The notes under the pieces were generated by a model. It was not told the DNA's origin. It was given only the letters and a program-made list of their open reading frames with translations, and did no database searches. From Cellulosimicrobium cellulans (GTDB taxonomy: Bacteria; Actinomycetota; Actinomycetes; Actinomycetales; Cellulomonadaceae), in assembly GCF_016921195.1 (NCBI RefSeq), contig NZ_JAFGYF010000012.1, positions 47,416-111,415 on the forward strand: a stretch of 64,000 nucleotides of DNA, written 5' to 3'. Positions 9,110 to 23,471 of the stretch are shown in pieces. The number at the start of each line of letters is the position of its first letter. The stretch's first letter is position 1. The position numbers and the translations under genes are program-made.

Positions 9110-10027
9110 ATGCTCGACGTCCACCGGCTGCGCGTCTTCCGGTCCGTCGTCGCGAGCGGGTCGGTCCAGGCCGCCGCGGCGGCGCTCGGGTACACGCCGT
9201 CCGCCGTGAGCCAGCACGTCGCCGCGCTCCAGCGCGAGACCGGTCTGACGCTGCTCGAACGAGCCGGGCGCGGCGTGCGGCCCACCGCGTCGGGGCTCGC
9301 CCTCGCCGCCCAGGCCGACGGCGTGCTGGCGCGGCTCGGCGAGGCCGAGGCCGTCGTCGCGGACCTGCGCGCGGGCCGGACGGGGACGCTGTCCGTCGCC
9401 TACTTCGCCTCGGTGGGCGCCGCGTGGCTCCCCCAGGTCGTGCGCCGGCTCACGACCGACTTCCCGGGCGTCCGGCTCGACCTGGAGCTGCGCGAGACGA
9501 TCCCCGACGACCCCGACGCGCGCGCCGACGTGCAGCTCGTCGTCGCACCGCGCGGGTTCGCCCCGGGCAGCGGCTTCCGGTCGCACCACCTGCTCGACGA
9601 CCCGTACGTCGTCGTGCTGCGCGACGACCATCCCCTGGCGCGCCGCGACACGGTCGAGCTCGCGGAGCTGCGCGAGGAGCGCTGGGTCGACAACGACTTC
9701 GCACGCGGGTGGTGCCGTCGCACCCTCGTCGAGGCGTGCACGGCCGCCGGGTTCAGCCCGCCGTTCCACGTCGAGGCGCACGACTACCCGACCGCGATCG
9801 CGTTCGTCGGCGCGGGCGTCGGCCTCACGGTCCTGCCCGCGCTCGGCGCCGCGCACCTGCCGCCCGGCGTCGTCGCCGTCCCCGTGGTCCGACCCGCTCC
9901 GGTGCGCTCGATCCACGCCGTGCTGCGCGACGCCGTGGTGGGCACGCCTCCGGGCCGGGCGGTCCTCGACACGCTCCACGACGTCGCGGGCGCGCGTGTC
10001 GATCTCGTGGGTCCCCGTTCGACCTGA
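9110..10027 (+). CDS. LysR-family transcriptional regulator
   Basis: DNA-binding regulator of 305 residues. The N-terminal winged helix-turn-helix (residues 1-60) starts LDVHRLRVFRSVVASG and contains the recognition helix region YTPSAVSQHVAALQ; the substrate-binding domain follows from about residue 90. It is divergent from the EamA transporter gene, whose expression it most likely controls together with its own. No Shine-Dalgarno sequence precedes the ATG, in line with a leaderless message. The 3' end carries the promoter motif of the following DGPF/ECF pair. Confidence 0.9.
   Translation: MLDVHRLRVFRSVVASGSVQAAAAALGYTPSAVSQHVAALQRETGLTLLERAGRGVRPTASGLALAAQADGVLARLGEAEAVVADLRAGRTGTLSVAYFASVGAAWLPQVVRRLTTDFPGVRLDLELRETIPDDPDARADVQLVVAPRGFAPGSGFRSHHLLDDPYVVVLRDDHPLARRDTVELAELREERWVDNDFARGWCRRTLVEACTAAGFSPPFHVEAHDYPTAIAFVGAGVGLTVLPALGAAHLPPGVVAVPVVRPAPVRSIHAVLRDAVVGTPPGRAVLDTLHDVAGARVDLVGPRST
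9997..10023 (+). promoter_or_regulatory. Predicted ECF42-type promoter of the first DGPF/sigma pair
   Basis: TGTCGA (9997-10002), 17 bases, then CGAC (10020-10023). The same GCGTGTCGA...CGAC pattern with 18-base spacing precedes the second DGPF gene at 33797-33824. TGTCGA in the -35 region is the known signature of ECF42-dependent promoters, so autoregulation is likely. The motif overlaps the last codons of the lysR gene. Confidence 0.65.
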
Positions 10028-10074
10028 GGATGAGAGGGTCGGGTGGTCCGGCCCGCAGGCACGAGGAGACGACG

Positions 10075-10494
10075 ATGAAGTACATGCTCATCATGCGTGG
10101 CAGCGACGAGAGCCAGGCGGCGTTCGAGGACGTCTCGTTCGACGAGATGCTCGAGACCGTGGGGCGGTTCAACGACGAGCTGATCCGGGCGGGCGTGCTG
10201 CTCGCGGCCGAGGGCCTGGACGACCCCGGGCAGGGCGTGGTCGTGGACCTCTCGTCCGACGTGCCCGTCGTGACCGACGGCCCGTACGGGGAGACCAAGG
10301 AGCTGTTCGGCGGCTACTACGTCCTCGACGTCGCGTCGAAGGAGGAGGCGGTCGAGTGGGCCAAGCGGCTCCCGTTCTCCGGCCCCGGGACGAAGGTCGA
10401 GGTCCGTCGCGTGACGACGATCGACGAGTTCCCGCAGGACAACGAGTGGATCCGCAAGGAGCGGGCGTGGCGCGAGGCGACCGGCCAGCTGTGA
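10075..10494 (+). CDS. DGPF-domain (YCII-related) protein
   Basis: Small cytosolic protein of 139 residues with the YCII-related ferredoxin-like fold. It opens MKYMLIMRGSDESQAAF and contains VVTDGPYGETKELFGGYYV, where TDGPY is the motif that names the DGPF family. Members have no settled enzyme activity and are nearly always paired with ECF42-type sigma factors, as here: the stop overlaps the GTG of the sigma gene (GTGA). The ATG at 10075 is chosen for the GAGGAG eight bases upstream and the homologous start of the second copy at 33887. Those two copies are paralogues and share the promoter motif. Confidence 0.9.
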   Translation: MKYMLIMRGSDESQAAFEDVSFDEMLETVGRFNDELIRAGVLLAAEGLDDPGQGVVVDLSSDVPVVTDGPYGETKELFGGYYVLDVASKEEAVEWAKRLPFSGPGTKVEVRRVTTIDEFPQDNEWIRKERAWREATGQL

Positions 10495-11837
10495 GCGCGA
10501 GCGACGCGGGCGCCGGCTCGGGTGTCGGCCAGAGCCAGCAGACCGACCCGGGCCGGCGCGCGGTCGAGGCCGTGTGGCGCATCGAGTCCGCGCGGATCGT
10601 CGGCGCGCTCGCGCGCTACACCGGTGACTTCGCGCTCGCCGAGGACCTCGCGCAGGAGGCGCTCGCCGAGGCGCTCGTCGCGTGGCCCCGCGACGGCGTG
10701 CCGCGCCACCCCTCGGGATGGCTCCTCACGGTCGGCAGGCGCCGCGCGATCGACGCGTTCCGCCGCCGCGCAGCCCTCGACGAGCGCTACGCGGCCCTCG
10801 CCCACGGCCTGGGAGAGGGCGCGGTCGTCACGGGAGGGCCGCCGTCGGGCCCGTCGCCCGGCGAGGGCGCCGACCTGCTGTGGGACCCCGACCAGGTCCA
10901 CGACGACGTGCTCGCCCTCATGTTCGTCGCGTGCCACCCGGTGCTCTCGCCCGAGGCGCGCGTCGCGCTCACCCTGCGCGTGGTCGGCGGTCTCTCGAGC
11001 GACCAGGTCGCGCGCGCGTTCCTCGTGCCCACGGCGACGGTCCAGGCGCGGATCACGCGCGCCAAGAAGACGCTCGCCGCGGCCGGCGTACCGTTCGGCG
11101 TGCCCCCGGCCGAGGAGCGGCGCGAGCGTCTGGGCTCGGTCCTCCACGTGCTGTACGTGATCTTCACGGAGGGGTCCACGGCCACGACCGGCGACGACTG
11201 GCTGCGCCCCGACCTCGCGCACGAGGCGCTCCGGCTCGCGCGCGTCCTCGCGGGGCTGGTCCCCGACGAGCACGAGGCCCACTCGCTCGTCGCGCTCCTC
11301 GAGCTCACGGCCGCGCGGTTCCCCGCCCGCACCACGCCCGACGGCGACCCGGTGCTGCTCGCCGACCAGGACCGACGGCGCTGGGACCGCTCGGCGATCC
11401 GGCGCGGCCGTGCGGCGCTCGCCCGCGCCGACGCGGTGGGCACGCCGGGCCACGGCCGCGGCGCGTACGGGCTGCAGGCGGCGATCGCCGAGTGCCACGC
11501 GGTCGCCCCGTCGGTCGAGGAGACGGACTGGGACCGCGTCGTCCTCCTCTACGAGGCGCTCGGACGTCTCGCGCCCTCACCGGTCGTGGAGCTCAACCGG
11601 GCCGTCGCCGTCGCGATGGCGCACGGCCCGCAGGAGGCGCTGCAGATCGTCGACGAGCTCGTCGCGACCGACCGCCTGCCCGGGTTCCACCTCCTGCCGA
11701 GCGTGCGGGCCGAGCTCCTCGGACGCCTCGGTCGTGTCGACGAGGCCCGCACGGAGTACGAGCTCGCGCTGCGGCTGTGCCCGAACCCGCGCGAGCGGGA
11801 CCTGCTGCGTCGCAAGGCGGACGCGCTCGGCACGTGA
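10491..11837 (+). CDS. RNA polymerase sigma factor, ECF42 type
   Basis: Sigma-70 family factor of 448 residues, much longer than an ordinary ECF sigma (about 200) because of a C-terminal helical extension with TPR-like repeats, the hallmark of group ECF42. Region 2 is visible in VEAVWRIESARIVGALARYT and AEDLAQEALAEALVAWP, region 4 in VALTLRVVGGLSSDQVARAF plus VPTATVQARITRAKK. The extension includes YEALGRLAPSPVVELNRAV. No anti-sigma gene is adjacent; in this group the extension itself is thought to control activity. The GTG at 10491 overlaps the DGPF stop by four bases. A second member lies at 34354. Confidence 0.92.
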   Translation: MSASDAGAGSGVGQSQQTDPGRRAVEAVWRIESARIVGALARYTGDFALAEDLAQEALAEALVAWPRDGVPRHPSGWLLTVGRRRAIDAFRRRAALDERYAALAHGLGEGAVVTGGPPSGPSPGEGADLLWDPDQVHDDVLALMFVACHPVLSPEARVALTLRVVGGLSSDQVARAFLVPTATVQARITRAKKTLAAAGVPFGVPPAEERRERLGSVLHVLYVIFTEGSTATTGDDWLRPDLAHEALRLARVLAGLVPDEHEAHSLVALLELTAARFPARTTPDGDPVLLADQDRRRWDRSAIRRGRAALARADAVGTPGHGRGAYGLQAAIAECHAVAPSVEETDWDRVVLLYEALGRLAPSPVVELNRAVAVAMAHGPQEALQIVDELVATDRLPGFHLLPSVRAELLGRLGRVDEARTEYELALRLCPNPRERDLLRRKADALGT

Positions 11838-11840
11838 GCG

Positions 11841-12236
11841 CTACGACCCGTCGGACGCCGTGTACGACGTGCCGGGCCAGTACGGCCACTCCTCGAAGTG
11901 CTCGACGCGCCCGTCCGGGGCGAACCGGAGCACCCACAGGTCGCGGTACTCCTGCGCCTGAGGCGCGAGGTAGCGGACCTCGAGGCGCACGACGGCGTCG
12001 GGACCCTCGACCGCGACGGGCTCCGCGGTCACGGTGAAGGTCGCGCCCTCGTCCGCGGTCCAGAAGCCGCGGATCGCGTCGTGACCGCGCAACGGCTCGT
12101 CGTCGTAGGGCGAACGCAGGTACGTCGCGTCCGGGGTGAACAGCCGCTCGACGGCGGTCGTGTCGCTCGCGCGCCACGCCTCCTCGTACGCCGCGACCCA
12201 GGCCGTCACGGCCTCGCGCTGGACGGTCTCGGGCAC
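11841..12236 (-). CDS. SnoaL/NTF2-like protein (SgcJ/EcaC type)
   Basis: Small protein of 131 residues with the cone-shaped NTF2 fold typical of SnoaL-like cyclases, isomerases and ligand-binding proteins. Family-like segments are VAAYEEAWRASDTTAVERLF, TPDATYLRSP and LRGHDAIRGFW. It lies tail to tail with the sigma gene, three bases apart, and is divergent from trmL. Proteins of this type occur as sigma-linked C-terminal domains elsewhere, but here it is separate and on the other strand, so a link to the ECF42 factor is not shown. Function unknown. Confidence 0.82.
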   Translation of the reverse strand: MPETVQREAVTAWVAAYEEAWRASDTTAVERLFTPDATYLRSPYDDEPLRGHDAIRGFWTADEGATFTVTAEPVAVEGPDAVVRLEVRYLAPQAQEYRDLWVLRFAPDGRVEHFEEWPYWPGTSYTASDGS

Positions 12237-12308
12237 AGGTCGCTCCTCGGTCGGTCGTCGTCGACCCGTCCGACGCTACCCCTCCCGCGACGCTGCGAGA
12301 ATCGGGGG

Positions 12309-12845
12309 GTGAGCGAGACCCCCGACCCCGGCACCGACTGGCGCCCGCACGTCGCCGACCCGGCCGCCCGACCGCCGTCGACCCTGCCCCACGTGGTGTT
12401 CTTCGAGCCGCGCATCCCCGGCAACACGGGCAACGCGATCCGCCTCGCGGCGGTGACCGGCGCGCGCCTCCACCTCGTCGAGCCGCTCGGGTTCGACCTG
12501 GACGAGCCCAGGCTGCGCCGCGCGGGCCTGGACTACCACGACCTCGCGAGCGTCGAGGTGCACGCGGACCTGGACGCCGCGCTCGCGACCCTCCCGGGCC
12601 GCGTCTTCGCGTTCACGACCCGCGCGACGACGTCGTTCACCGACGTGAACTACCGGCCCGACGACGTCCTGCTCTTCGGCCCCGAGCCGACGGGACTGCC
12701 CGACGACGTGCTCGCGCACGAGCGGATCACGGACCAGCTGAGGATCCCCATGCTGCCCGGTCGCCGCTCGCTCAACCTCACCAACGCGGCGTCGATCGCC
12801 GTCTACGAGGCGTGGCGGCAGACGGGCTTCGCCGGGGGCGCCTGA
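12309..12845 (+). CDS. trmL: tRNA (cytidine(34)-2'-O)-methyltransferase TrmL
   Basis: SPOUT-class RNA methyltransferase of 178 residues that 2'-O-methylates the wobble base of certain leucine tRNAs using S-adenosylmethionine. All three family motifs are present: NTGNAIRLAAVTGA, LLFGPEPTGLPDDV and IPMLPGRRSLNLTNAASIA, the last forming the knotted cofactor site. The start is the GTG at 12309. A possible -10 box GAGAAT (12297-12302) only six bases upstream suggests a leaderless message. An N-terminal tail of about 25 residues is longer than usual. A strong terminator follows. Confidence 0.92.
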   Translation: MSETPDPGTDWRPHVADPAARPPSTLPHVVFFEPRIPGNTGNAIRLAAVTGARLHLVEPLGFDLDEPRLRRAGLDYHDLASVEVHADLDAALATLPGRVFAFTTRATTSFTDVNYRPDDVLLFGPEPTGLPDDVLAHERITDQLRIPMLPGRRSLNLTNAASIAVYEAWRQTGFAGGA

Positions 12846-12885
12846 GGGAGGCCGCCCACCGGGGCACGGCGGCCCCCCGACTGCA

Positions 12886-12924
12886 GGAAGAGTCGCGCCC
12901 GAGGGGATCGGGCGCGACTCTTCC
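12886..12924. terminator. Bidirectional hairpin terminator between trmL and xylB
   Basis: Perfect 16-base stem (12886-12901 with 12909-12924) around the 7-base loop AGGGGAT, between the convergent genes trmL and xylB. No clear T-run follows on either strand, which is usual in high-GC actinobacteria. It should stop transcription from both sides. Confidence 0.85.
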
Positions 12925-12944
12925 GCACTCAGCGCTCGGGCGGG

Positions 12945-14540
12945 TCAGACCAGGTCGCGGACCGCCGCGTACTGCTCGCGGATCGCGGGGACCGGGTCGG
13001 CCTCGACCACCGTGGCCGACGACGCGGCCCAGGTGGGTGGAGCGACGTCCGCCCCGGAGCCGCCCGCCTCGTGCGCGGCGAGGACCCACGCCGCCTGGCG
13101 TGCGGCGCCGTCGGCCACGTACTCGCCGGGCTCGGGGACGGTGACGGGCAGTCCGAGGACCTGTGGCGCGATGCGCCGGACCGCCTCGGACTGCGCGCCG
13201 CCGCCGATGAGCTGCACGCGCTCGACCCGGACGCCGAGCGCCCGCAGCGCGTCGAGCCCGTCCGCGAGGCCGCAGAGCATGCCCTCGACGTACGCGCGCG
13301 CGAGGTGCTCCGGCGTCGAGGTGCCGAGCCGGATGCCGTGCAGCGTGCCCGACGCGTCGGGGCGGTTGGGCATGCGCTCGCCCTCCAGGTACGGCACGAG
13401 CACGAGCCCGTCGGCGCCGGGGGGCGCCTGGAGCGCGAGCCGCGACAGCCCCGCGTGGTCGACGCCGAGCACCGCGCGCGCCGCGTCGAGCACGCGGCTC
13501 GCGTTGAGCGTCACCGCGAGCAGCAGGTACCGGCCCGTCGCGTCGGAGAACCCGTTGACGAGGCCAGACCCGTCGGCGGTGCGGTCGTCGGTCACGGCGG
13601 ACACGACGCCCGACGTCCCGATCGACACCGCGACGTCGCCCGCGACCATGCCGAGGCCGAGCGCCGCGCCGGCGTTGTCGCCCGCGCCCGGACCGAGCAG
13701 CGTGCCGCCCTCGACCGCGCTCCCTGCGACCGAGGCGTGCGCAACGCCGGCCGTCGCGGACGGCGCGACGACGCGCGGCAGCACGACGTCGGCCCGGCCG
13801 AGCGCGAGCTCCAGCAGGTCGAGGCGGTACGCGCCCCGGCCGTCGGGCCCGTCGTCCCTGGTCGCGTCGTAGTAGCCCGTGCCCGACGCGTCGGACGCGT
13901 CGGTGACGAGCGCGTCGAGGTCCGGCCCGAGCGGCGCGGACTCGTCGCCCGCGGGGCCGTACCCCGCGATACGCCACGTGAGCCAGTCGTGCGGCAGCGC
14001 GACGGCGGCGACGCGCGCCGCGTTCTCCGGCTCCGCGTCGCGCAGCCAGCGCAGCTTGGTCACGGTGAGCGAGGCGACCGGCACGGACCCGATCGCGTCG
14101 GCCCACGCCTGCGCGCCCGCCTCGCTCGCGGACTCGACCCGGTCGTGGGCGTCCGGGACGCCCTCGGCGAGGCGGGCCTCGCCGAGCTCACGGATCAGGT
14201 CGCGCGCCGCGGGGGCCGAGCGCGTGTCGTTCCACAGGAGCGCGTCGCGCACGACGTTCCCCTCGGCGTCGAGCGCGACGAGACCGTGCTGCTGGCCGCC
14301 GACGGCGAGCGCCGCGACGTCGTCGAGCCCGCCCGCCGCGGACGCGGCCTCGCGGAACGCGTCCCACCACGCGTCGGGGTGGACCTCGGTGCCGTCGGGG
14401 TGCTTCGCCGATCCCGTGCGCACGAGCGCGCCCGTCGCGGCGTCGCGCACGACGACCTTGCAGGACTGCGTGGACGTGTCGACGCCGGCGACGAGCGTGC
14501 GCTCGTCGCCGGCGTCGGACGTCCTGACGTCGGTCGTCAC
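12945..14540 (-). CDS. xylB: Xylulokinase
   Basis: FGGY-family sugar kinase of 531 residues that phosphorylates D-xylulose to D-xylulose 5-phosphate with ATP, feeding the pentose phosphate pathway. N-terminal signature [25 protein letters not shown] (ATP-binding fold), the substrate region [11 protein letters not shown] near residue 83, GTSGVVSAV in the second domain, and the C-terminal FGGY block [20 protein letters not shown]. The start is GTG at 14540, one base after the xylA stop, so the two form one operon, xylA first. It is slightly longer than usual (about 480-500) because of inserts in the middle. Confidence 0.93.
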   Translation of the reverse strand: MTTDVRTSDAGDERTLVAGVDTSTQSCKVVVRDAATGALVRTGSAKHPDGTEVHPDAWWDAFREAASAAGGLDDVAALAVGGQQHGLVALDAEGNVVRDALLWNDTRSAPAARDLIRELGEARLAEGVPDAHDRVESASEAGAQAWADAIGSVPVASLTVTKLRWLRDAEPENAARVAAVALPHDWLTWRIAGYGPAGDESAPLGPDLDALVTDASDASGTGYYDATRDDGPDGRGAYRLDLLELALGRADVVLPRVVAPSATAGVAHASVAGSAVEGGTLLGPGAGDNAGAALGLGMVAGDVAVSIGTSGVVSAVTDDRTADGSGLVNGFSDATGRYLLLAVTLNASRVLDAARAVLGVDHAGLSRLALQAPPGADGLVLVPYLEGERMPNRPDASGTLHGIRLGTSTPEHLARAYVEGMLCGLADGLDALRALGVRVERVQLIGGGAQSEAVRRIAPQVLGLPVTVPEPGEYVADGAARQAAWVLAAHEAGGSGADVAPPTWAASSATVVEADPVPAIREQYAAVRDLV

Positions 14541-14541
14541 C

Positions 14542-15723
14542 TCAGCCGATCAGGTGCTCGAGCGCGAGCTGGTTGAGGCGCACGAAGCCGAAGTCGCGGT
14601 TCGCCGCGGCGTCGACGTCGAACTCCTCGTACGTGCTGCGGTCAGCGAGCAGGTCGGCCACGGACTCGCCCTCGGCGAGGGTCGGCTGGCCCAGCTCGAA
14701 CACGCCGGAGTGAGCGAACGCCTCCTGGACGCGGCTGTCGGCGCGGTACGCCGCGGCCTTGCGCGCGAGCAGGCGGTAGGTCTCCATGTTGGCGCGCGCG
14801 GAGTCCCACACGCCGACCTCGTTCTCGGTGCGCGACGGCTTGTAGTCGAAGTGGCGCGGGCCCGTGTAGGTGGGGCCGCCGTTCGGGAAGCCGTTCTCGA
14901 GCAGGTCGACCGTGAAGAACGCCGAGAGCAGGTCGCCGTGGCCGAACACGAGGTCCTGGTCGAACTTGATCGAGCGCTGGCCGTTGAGGTCGATGTGGAA
15001 GAGCTTGCCCGCCCACAGCGCCTGCGCGATGCCGTGCGTGTAGTTGAGGCCCGCCATCTGCTCGTGGCCCGTCTCCGGGTTGAGGCCGACGATGTCGCCG
15101 TTGTCGAGCTTCGCGATGAGGCCGAGCGCGTGACCGATGGTCGGCAGGAAGATGTCGCCGCGGGGCTCGTTCGGCTTGGGCTCGAGCGCGATCTTGAGGT
15201 CGTAGCCCTTCTCCTTGATGTACGCCGCGGTGAGGTCGATGCCCTCGGCGTAGCGCTCGTGCGCGGAGTGCAGGTCCTTGACGCCGTCGTACTCGGTGCC
15301 CTCGCGGCCGCCCCACATGACGAACGTCTTGGCGCCGAGCTCGGCCGTGAGGTCGACGTTGCGCAGCACCTTGCGCAGCGCGTAGCGACGCACGCCGCGG
15401 TCGTTCGACGTGAGACCGCCGTCCTTGAAGACGGGGTGGCTGAAGAGGTTGGTCGTCACCATCTCGATGACGAGGCCGGTGTCCTCGGCGGCCTGGCGCA
15501 CCGCGGCGAGGCGCTTGGTGCGCTCCTCGTCGTCGGAGCCGAACGGGACGACGTCGTCGTCGTGGAACGTGAAGCCCCACGCGCCGAGGTCGGCCAGACG
15601 GCGCACGGACTCGGCCGGATCGAGCGCGGGACGGCTGGCGCTGCCGAACTGGTCCTGCGCGGTCCAGCCCACGGTCCACAGACCGAAGGAGAAGTTGATG
15701 TCCTGGGTGGTCTCGTCGGCCAC
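14542..15723 (-). CDS. xylA: Xylose isomerase
   Basis: Interconverts D-xylose and D-xylulose (and glucose/fructose); metal-dependent TIM barrel, tetrameric in the family. Length 393 residues, matching the short class I enzymes of actinobacteria. Visible catalytic elements: His54 in GFTFHDDDV with the following Asp, [11 protein letters not shown], the metal-binding Glu in [11 protein letters not shown] and [20 protein letters not shown]. The GTG at 15723 is chosen for GAGGAG seven bases upstream; the open frame extends further but is intergenic. Transcribed from the promoter at 15794-15822, probably repressed by the divergent ROK protein in the absence of xylose. Confidence 0.96.
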   Translation of the reverse strand: MADETTQDINFSFGLWTVGWTAQDQFGSASRPALDPAESVRRLADLGAWGFTFHDDDVVPFGSDDEERTKRLAAVRQAAEDTGLVIEMVTTNLFSHPVFKDGGLTSNDRGVRRYALRKVLRNVDLTAELGAKTFVMWGGREGTEYDGVKDLHSAHERYAEGIDLTAAYIKEKGYDLKIALEPKPNEPRGDIFLPTIGHALGLIAKLDNGDIVGLNPETGHEQMAGLNYTHGIAQALWAGKLFHIDLNGQRSIKFDQDLVFGHGDLLSAFFTVDLLENGFPNGGPTYTGPRHFDYKPSRTENEVGVWDSARANMETYRLLARKAAAYRADSRVQEAFAHSGVFELGQPTLAEGESVADLLADRSTYEEFDVDAAANRDFGFVRLNQLALEHLIG

Positions 15724-15787
15724 GGTGATCTCCTCGTCGAGAGGGCCGCGACGCGCTCCTCGCGCCGACGGCCGCATTTTTGTCTTA

Positions 15788-15803
15788 CGGATGAACTTAT
15801 CCG
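15788..15803. promoter_or_regulatory. Putative ROK operator over the xylA -10 box
   Basis: Inverted repeat CGGAT-6-ATCCG that encloses the xylA -10 box. An outer pair, CTTAC at 15784-15788 and GTAAG at 15813-15817, flanks it. A repressor bound here would block xylA directly. Which of the two pairs the ROK protein uses is not decided by the sequence. Confidence 0.45.
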
Positions 15804-15822
15804 CCCGGGTCGGTAAGGTCAA
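15794..15822 (-). promoter_or_regulatory. xylA promoter, overlapping the xylR -10 box
   Basis: On the minus strand TTGACC (15817-15822), 17 bases, TAAGTT (15794-15799): a good housekeeping promoter. On the plus strand TAAGGT (15814-15819) ends seven bases before the xylR GTG and would give a leaderless xylR message. The two promoters therefore share bases and are likely to exclude each other. Confidence 0.65.
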
Positions 15823-15826
15823 GACC

Positions 15827-17068
15827 GTGAACCGCAGCGTCGCGACCCGCACGGGTCCCCCAGCAGCCCGGCAGGCCACGCTGCGCGAGCACAACCTCGC
15901 CCTCGTCGCCCGCGCGGTCTTCGAGTCCGCCCGGCCGTGCTCGCGCGCCGACATCGCCGCGGCGAGCGGGCTGACCCGCGCGACCGTCTCCACCCTCGTC
16001 GACCGCCTCGTCGCCGCGGGCATCGTCGCCGAGCTCCCGCCCGCGACCCCCCAGCGAGCCGGCCGGCCCGCGGTGCCGCTCGCACCCGCACCGCGATCGC
16101 TCGTCGGGCTCGGCCTCGAGGTCAACGTCGACTACCTCGGCGGCCGCGTGCTCGACCTCACCGGCGCCGTCGTCGCCGAGCACGTCGACCCCGACGACCT
16201 CCACGACAGCGACCCCGCCGAGGTGCTCGCCCGGCTGGGGCGCATCGCGCACGAGCTCCTCGCGCAGGTGCGCGCCGACGGCATGACCGTCGCCGGCGCC
16301 CGCCTCGCCCTCCCGGGACTCGTCGACACGCGCGCCGGGCGGCTCGAGGTCGCACCCAACCTCGGCTGGTCCCGCCTCGACCCCGTCCCGCTCCTCGGCA
16401 TGGACCCCGACGTCCCGGTCGACATCGGCAACGAGGCCAAGCTCGCCGCGCTCGCCCAGGCGAGCCGCGGCGTCGTGCCCGACGGCGCGACGGACCCCGC
16501 GTCCGGCCCGGTGCCGTCCACGTACCTCTACGTCTCGGGCGACGTCGGCATCGGCTCCGCGATCGTCGTCGACCGCCGGCTCTTCCACGGCCGGCACGGC
16601 TGGACCGGCGAGATCGGGCACGTCGTCGTCGACCCGCGCGGCCCCCGGTGCCGCTGCGGCGCGACCGGCTGCCTCGAGCAGTACGCGGGCAAGGACGCGC
16701 TCCTGCGGGGGGCGGGCCTACCCGTCGACGCCCCCACCGAGGCGCTCGTCGCCGCGCTCGACGCCGCGGACCCCGCCGCGCTCGCCGTCGTCGAGCAGGC
16801 CGGGACCGCGCTGGGCAGCGCGCTCGCCGACTACGTGAACCTCGTCGACATCGACACCGTCCTGCTCGGCGGCATCTATCCCGCGCTCCTGCCGTACCTG
16901 CGCGGCACCGCCGAGGCCGAGCTGCGCTCCCGCGTCCTCGCGGCGCCGTGGACCGACGTCGTGCTGCTCCCCGCCCCGGTCGGCGACCACGCGGCTCTCA
17001 CCGGCGGCGCGCGCGAGGTCCTGCGCGCCGTCGTCGAGGAACCGAGCGCCTGGGTCGCCGAGGACTGA
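15827..17068 (+). CDS. xylR: ROK-family transcriptional repressor, XylR type
   Basis: Sugar-responsive repressor of 413 residues. A winged helix-turn-helix (residues about 15-75: [19 protein letters not shown], then [19 protein letters not shown]) precedes a ROK sugar-binding domain with the ATPase-like block [21 protein letters not shown] and the family zinc site [13 protein letters not shown]. The GTG at 15827 is the first plausible start and fits a leaderless message. It is divergent from xylAB, the standard arrangement for xylose control. It ends at a hairpin shared with the GH51 gene. Confidence 0.92.
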   Translation: MNRSVATRTGPPAARQATLREHNLALVARAVFESARPCSRADIAAASGLTRATVSTLVDRLVAAGIVAELPPATPQRAGRPAVPLAPAPRSLVGLGLEVNVDYLGGRVLDLTGAVVAEHVDPDDLHDSDPAEVLARLGRIAHELLAQVRADGMTVAGARLALPGLVDTRAGRLEVAPNLGWSRLDPVPLLGMDPDVPVDIGNEAKLAALAQASRGVVPDGATDPASGPVPSTYLYVSGDVGIGSAIVVDRRLFHGRHGWTGEIGHVVVDPRGPRCRCGATGCLEQYAGKDALLRGAGLPVDAPTEALVAALDAADPAALAVVEQAGTALGSALADYVNLVDIDTVLLGGIYPALLPYLRGTAEAELRSRVLAAPWTDVVLLPAPVGDHAALTGGAREVLRAVVEEPSAWVAED

Positions 17069-17073
17069 GCCCC

Positions 17074-17100
17074 CGGCGCGCGCACCGGTCGCGCGCGCCG
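17074..17100. terminator. Bidirectional hairpin between xylR and the GH51 gene
   Basis: Ten-base stem made almost only of CG steps (17074-17083 with 17091-17100) around the 7-base loop ACCGGTC, in the 42-base gap of two convergent genes. Confidence 0.7.
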
Positions 17101-17110
17101 AAGGCCCCGG

Positions 17111-21889
<4,779 letters not shown>

Positions 21890-22000
21890 CGGCCCGACGC
21901 CGGACCGCTCGCCCACCCCGCCGGCACCCCGGCGCACACCCCCACCCGCACCACCCCACGCACCACCCGTCCGTCTGACGACGAAGTGAGAGGAACCCGC

Positions 22001-23332
22001 ATGTCCCCCACCACCCGCAGGTCGCGCCGAGCGACCGCCGCCATCGCCGCCACCGGCGTCCTCGCCCTCGTGCTCACCGCCTGCAGCGGCGGGTCCGGCG
22101 GCGGGAGCGCCGACGACGCGGAGAGCGCCGTCGAGGAGGGCGGCACGATCACCGTGTGGGCCTGGGACCCCACGCTGGAGAGCGTCGCCGCCGACTTCGA
22201 GGAGGAGAACCCCGGGGTGACGGTCGACATCGTCAACGCCGGCACCGGCAACGACCAGTACACGGCCCTCCAGAACGCGATCGCCGCCGGCTCCGGTGTG
22301 CCCGACGTCGCGCAGATCGAGTTCTACGCCCTCCCGCAGTTCGCGCTCTCCGAGGCGCTCACGGACCTCTCGTCCTACGGGGCCGACGAGCTCGACGGCA
22401 CGTTCACGCCCGGCCCGTGGGACGCCGTCACGCAGGGCGACGGCGTCTACGCGCTGCCGACCGACTCCGGCCCGATGGCGCTCTTCTACAACAAGCGCGT
22501 GTTCGACGAGCACGGCATCGCGGTCCCGACGACGTGGGACGAGTACGTCGAGGCCGCCCGGGCGCTGCACGCCGCCGACCCCGGCGCGTACCTCACGAAC
22601 GACACGGGCGACGCCGGCTTCACGACGTCGATGATCTGGCAGGCCGGCGGGCGCCCCTACCAGGTCGACGGCACCGACGTCACCGTCGACTTCTCCGACG
22701 AGGGCACGCAGAAGTTCGCCACGACGTGGCAGCAGATGATCGACGAGGACCTCGTCGCGCCCGTCACGTCGTGGAGCGACGAGTGGTACCAGGGCCTCGC
22801 CGACGGGTCGATCGCGAGCCTGGTGATCGGCGCCTGGATGCGCGGCAACCTCGAGACCTCGGTCGAGTCCGCCTCGGGCGACTGGGCCGTGGCGCCCATG
22901 CCGCAGTGGGAGGCCGGCGCCGAGGTCACCTCCGAGAACGGCGGCAGCTCGCTCGCGATCCCCGCGGCGAGCAAGAACCAGGACCTCGCGTGGGCGTTCC
23001 TCGAGTACGCGACGGTCGGTGACGGGATCGCGACGCGCGTCGCCGAGGGCGCGTTCCCCGCGACCGTCGCCGAGCTCGAGGCCGACGACTTCACGCAGCA
23101 GGAGTTCGAGTACTTCGGCGGCCAGAAGGTCAACGAGGTCCTCGCGGACTCCGCCGCCCACGTCGCCGAGGGCTGGGCGTACCTGCCGTTCCAGGTGTAC
23201 GCGAACTCCGTCTTCAACGACACCGTCGGCAAGGCGTACGTGTCCGGCACCCCGCTGGTCGACGGGCTCACCGCGTGGCAGGACGCCACGGTGACCTACG
23301 GCAAGGACCAGGGCTTCACCGTCAACGAGTGA
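22001..23332 (+). CDS. Sugar ABC transporter substrate-binding lipoprotein
   Basis: Extracellular solute-binding protein (family 1), 443 residues. The signal peptide MSPTTRRSRRATAAIAATGV runs into the lipobox LTAC with Cys28, followed by a Gly/Ser linker. Mature-domain blocks include TITVWAWDPTLESVAADFEE and GVYALPTDSGPMALFYNK, the latter a common sugar-binding region. The ATG at 22001 is preferred over a GTG five codons upstream because GAGAGGA lies at the right distance. The gene order (permeases first, binding protein third) differs from operon 1. Confidence 0.92.
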   Translation: MSPTTRRSRRATAAIAATGVLALVLTACSGGSGGGSADDAESAVEEGGTITVWAWDPTLESVAADFEEENPGVTVDIVNAGTGNDQYTALQNAIAAGSGVPDVAQIEFYALPQFALSEALTDLSSYGADELDGTFTPGPWDAVTQGDGVYALPTDSGPMALFYNKRVFDEHGIAVPTTWDEYVEAARALHAADPGAYLTNDTGDAGFTTSMIWQAGGRPYQVDGTDVTVDFSDEGTQKFATTWQQMIDEDLVAPVTSWSDEWYQGLADGSIASLVIGAWMRGNLETSVESASGDWAVAPMPQWEAGAEVTSENGGSSLAIPAASKNQDLAWAFLEYATVGDGIATRVAEGAFPATVAELEADDFTQQEFEYFGGQKVNEVLADSAAHVAEGWAYLPFQVYANSVFNDTVGKAYVSGTPLVDGLTAWQDATVTYGKDQGFTVNE

Positions 23333-23353
23333 CGCGCTGACACCGTCACCCCC

Positions 23354-23391
23354 GGTCGTCGGGCCGGCGCTCGCTCGCCGGCCCGACGACC
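23354..23391 (+). promoter_or_regulatory. Hairpin between binding-protein and GH42 genes
   Basis: Perfect 16-base stem (23354-23369 with 23376-23391) and loop CTCGCT, 22 bases after the binding-protein stop. It may end or protect the ABC transcript and lower read-through into the GH42 gene. Confidence 0.7.
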
Positions 23392-23471
23392 TCCCCGAGG
23401 ACGCCGTCGCGCGTCCTCCCGACCGGCCGGGTACCGCCCGTCGCCGCGCACCGTCCCGCTGAGGAGCACGC

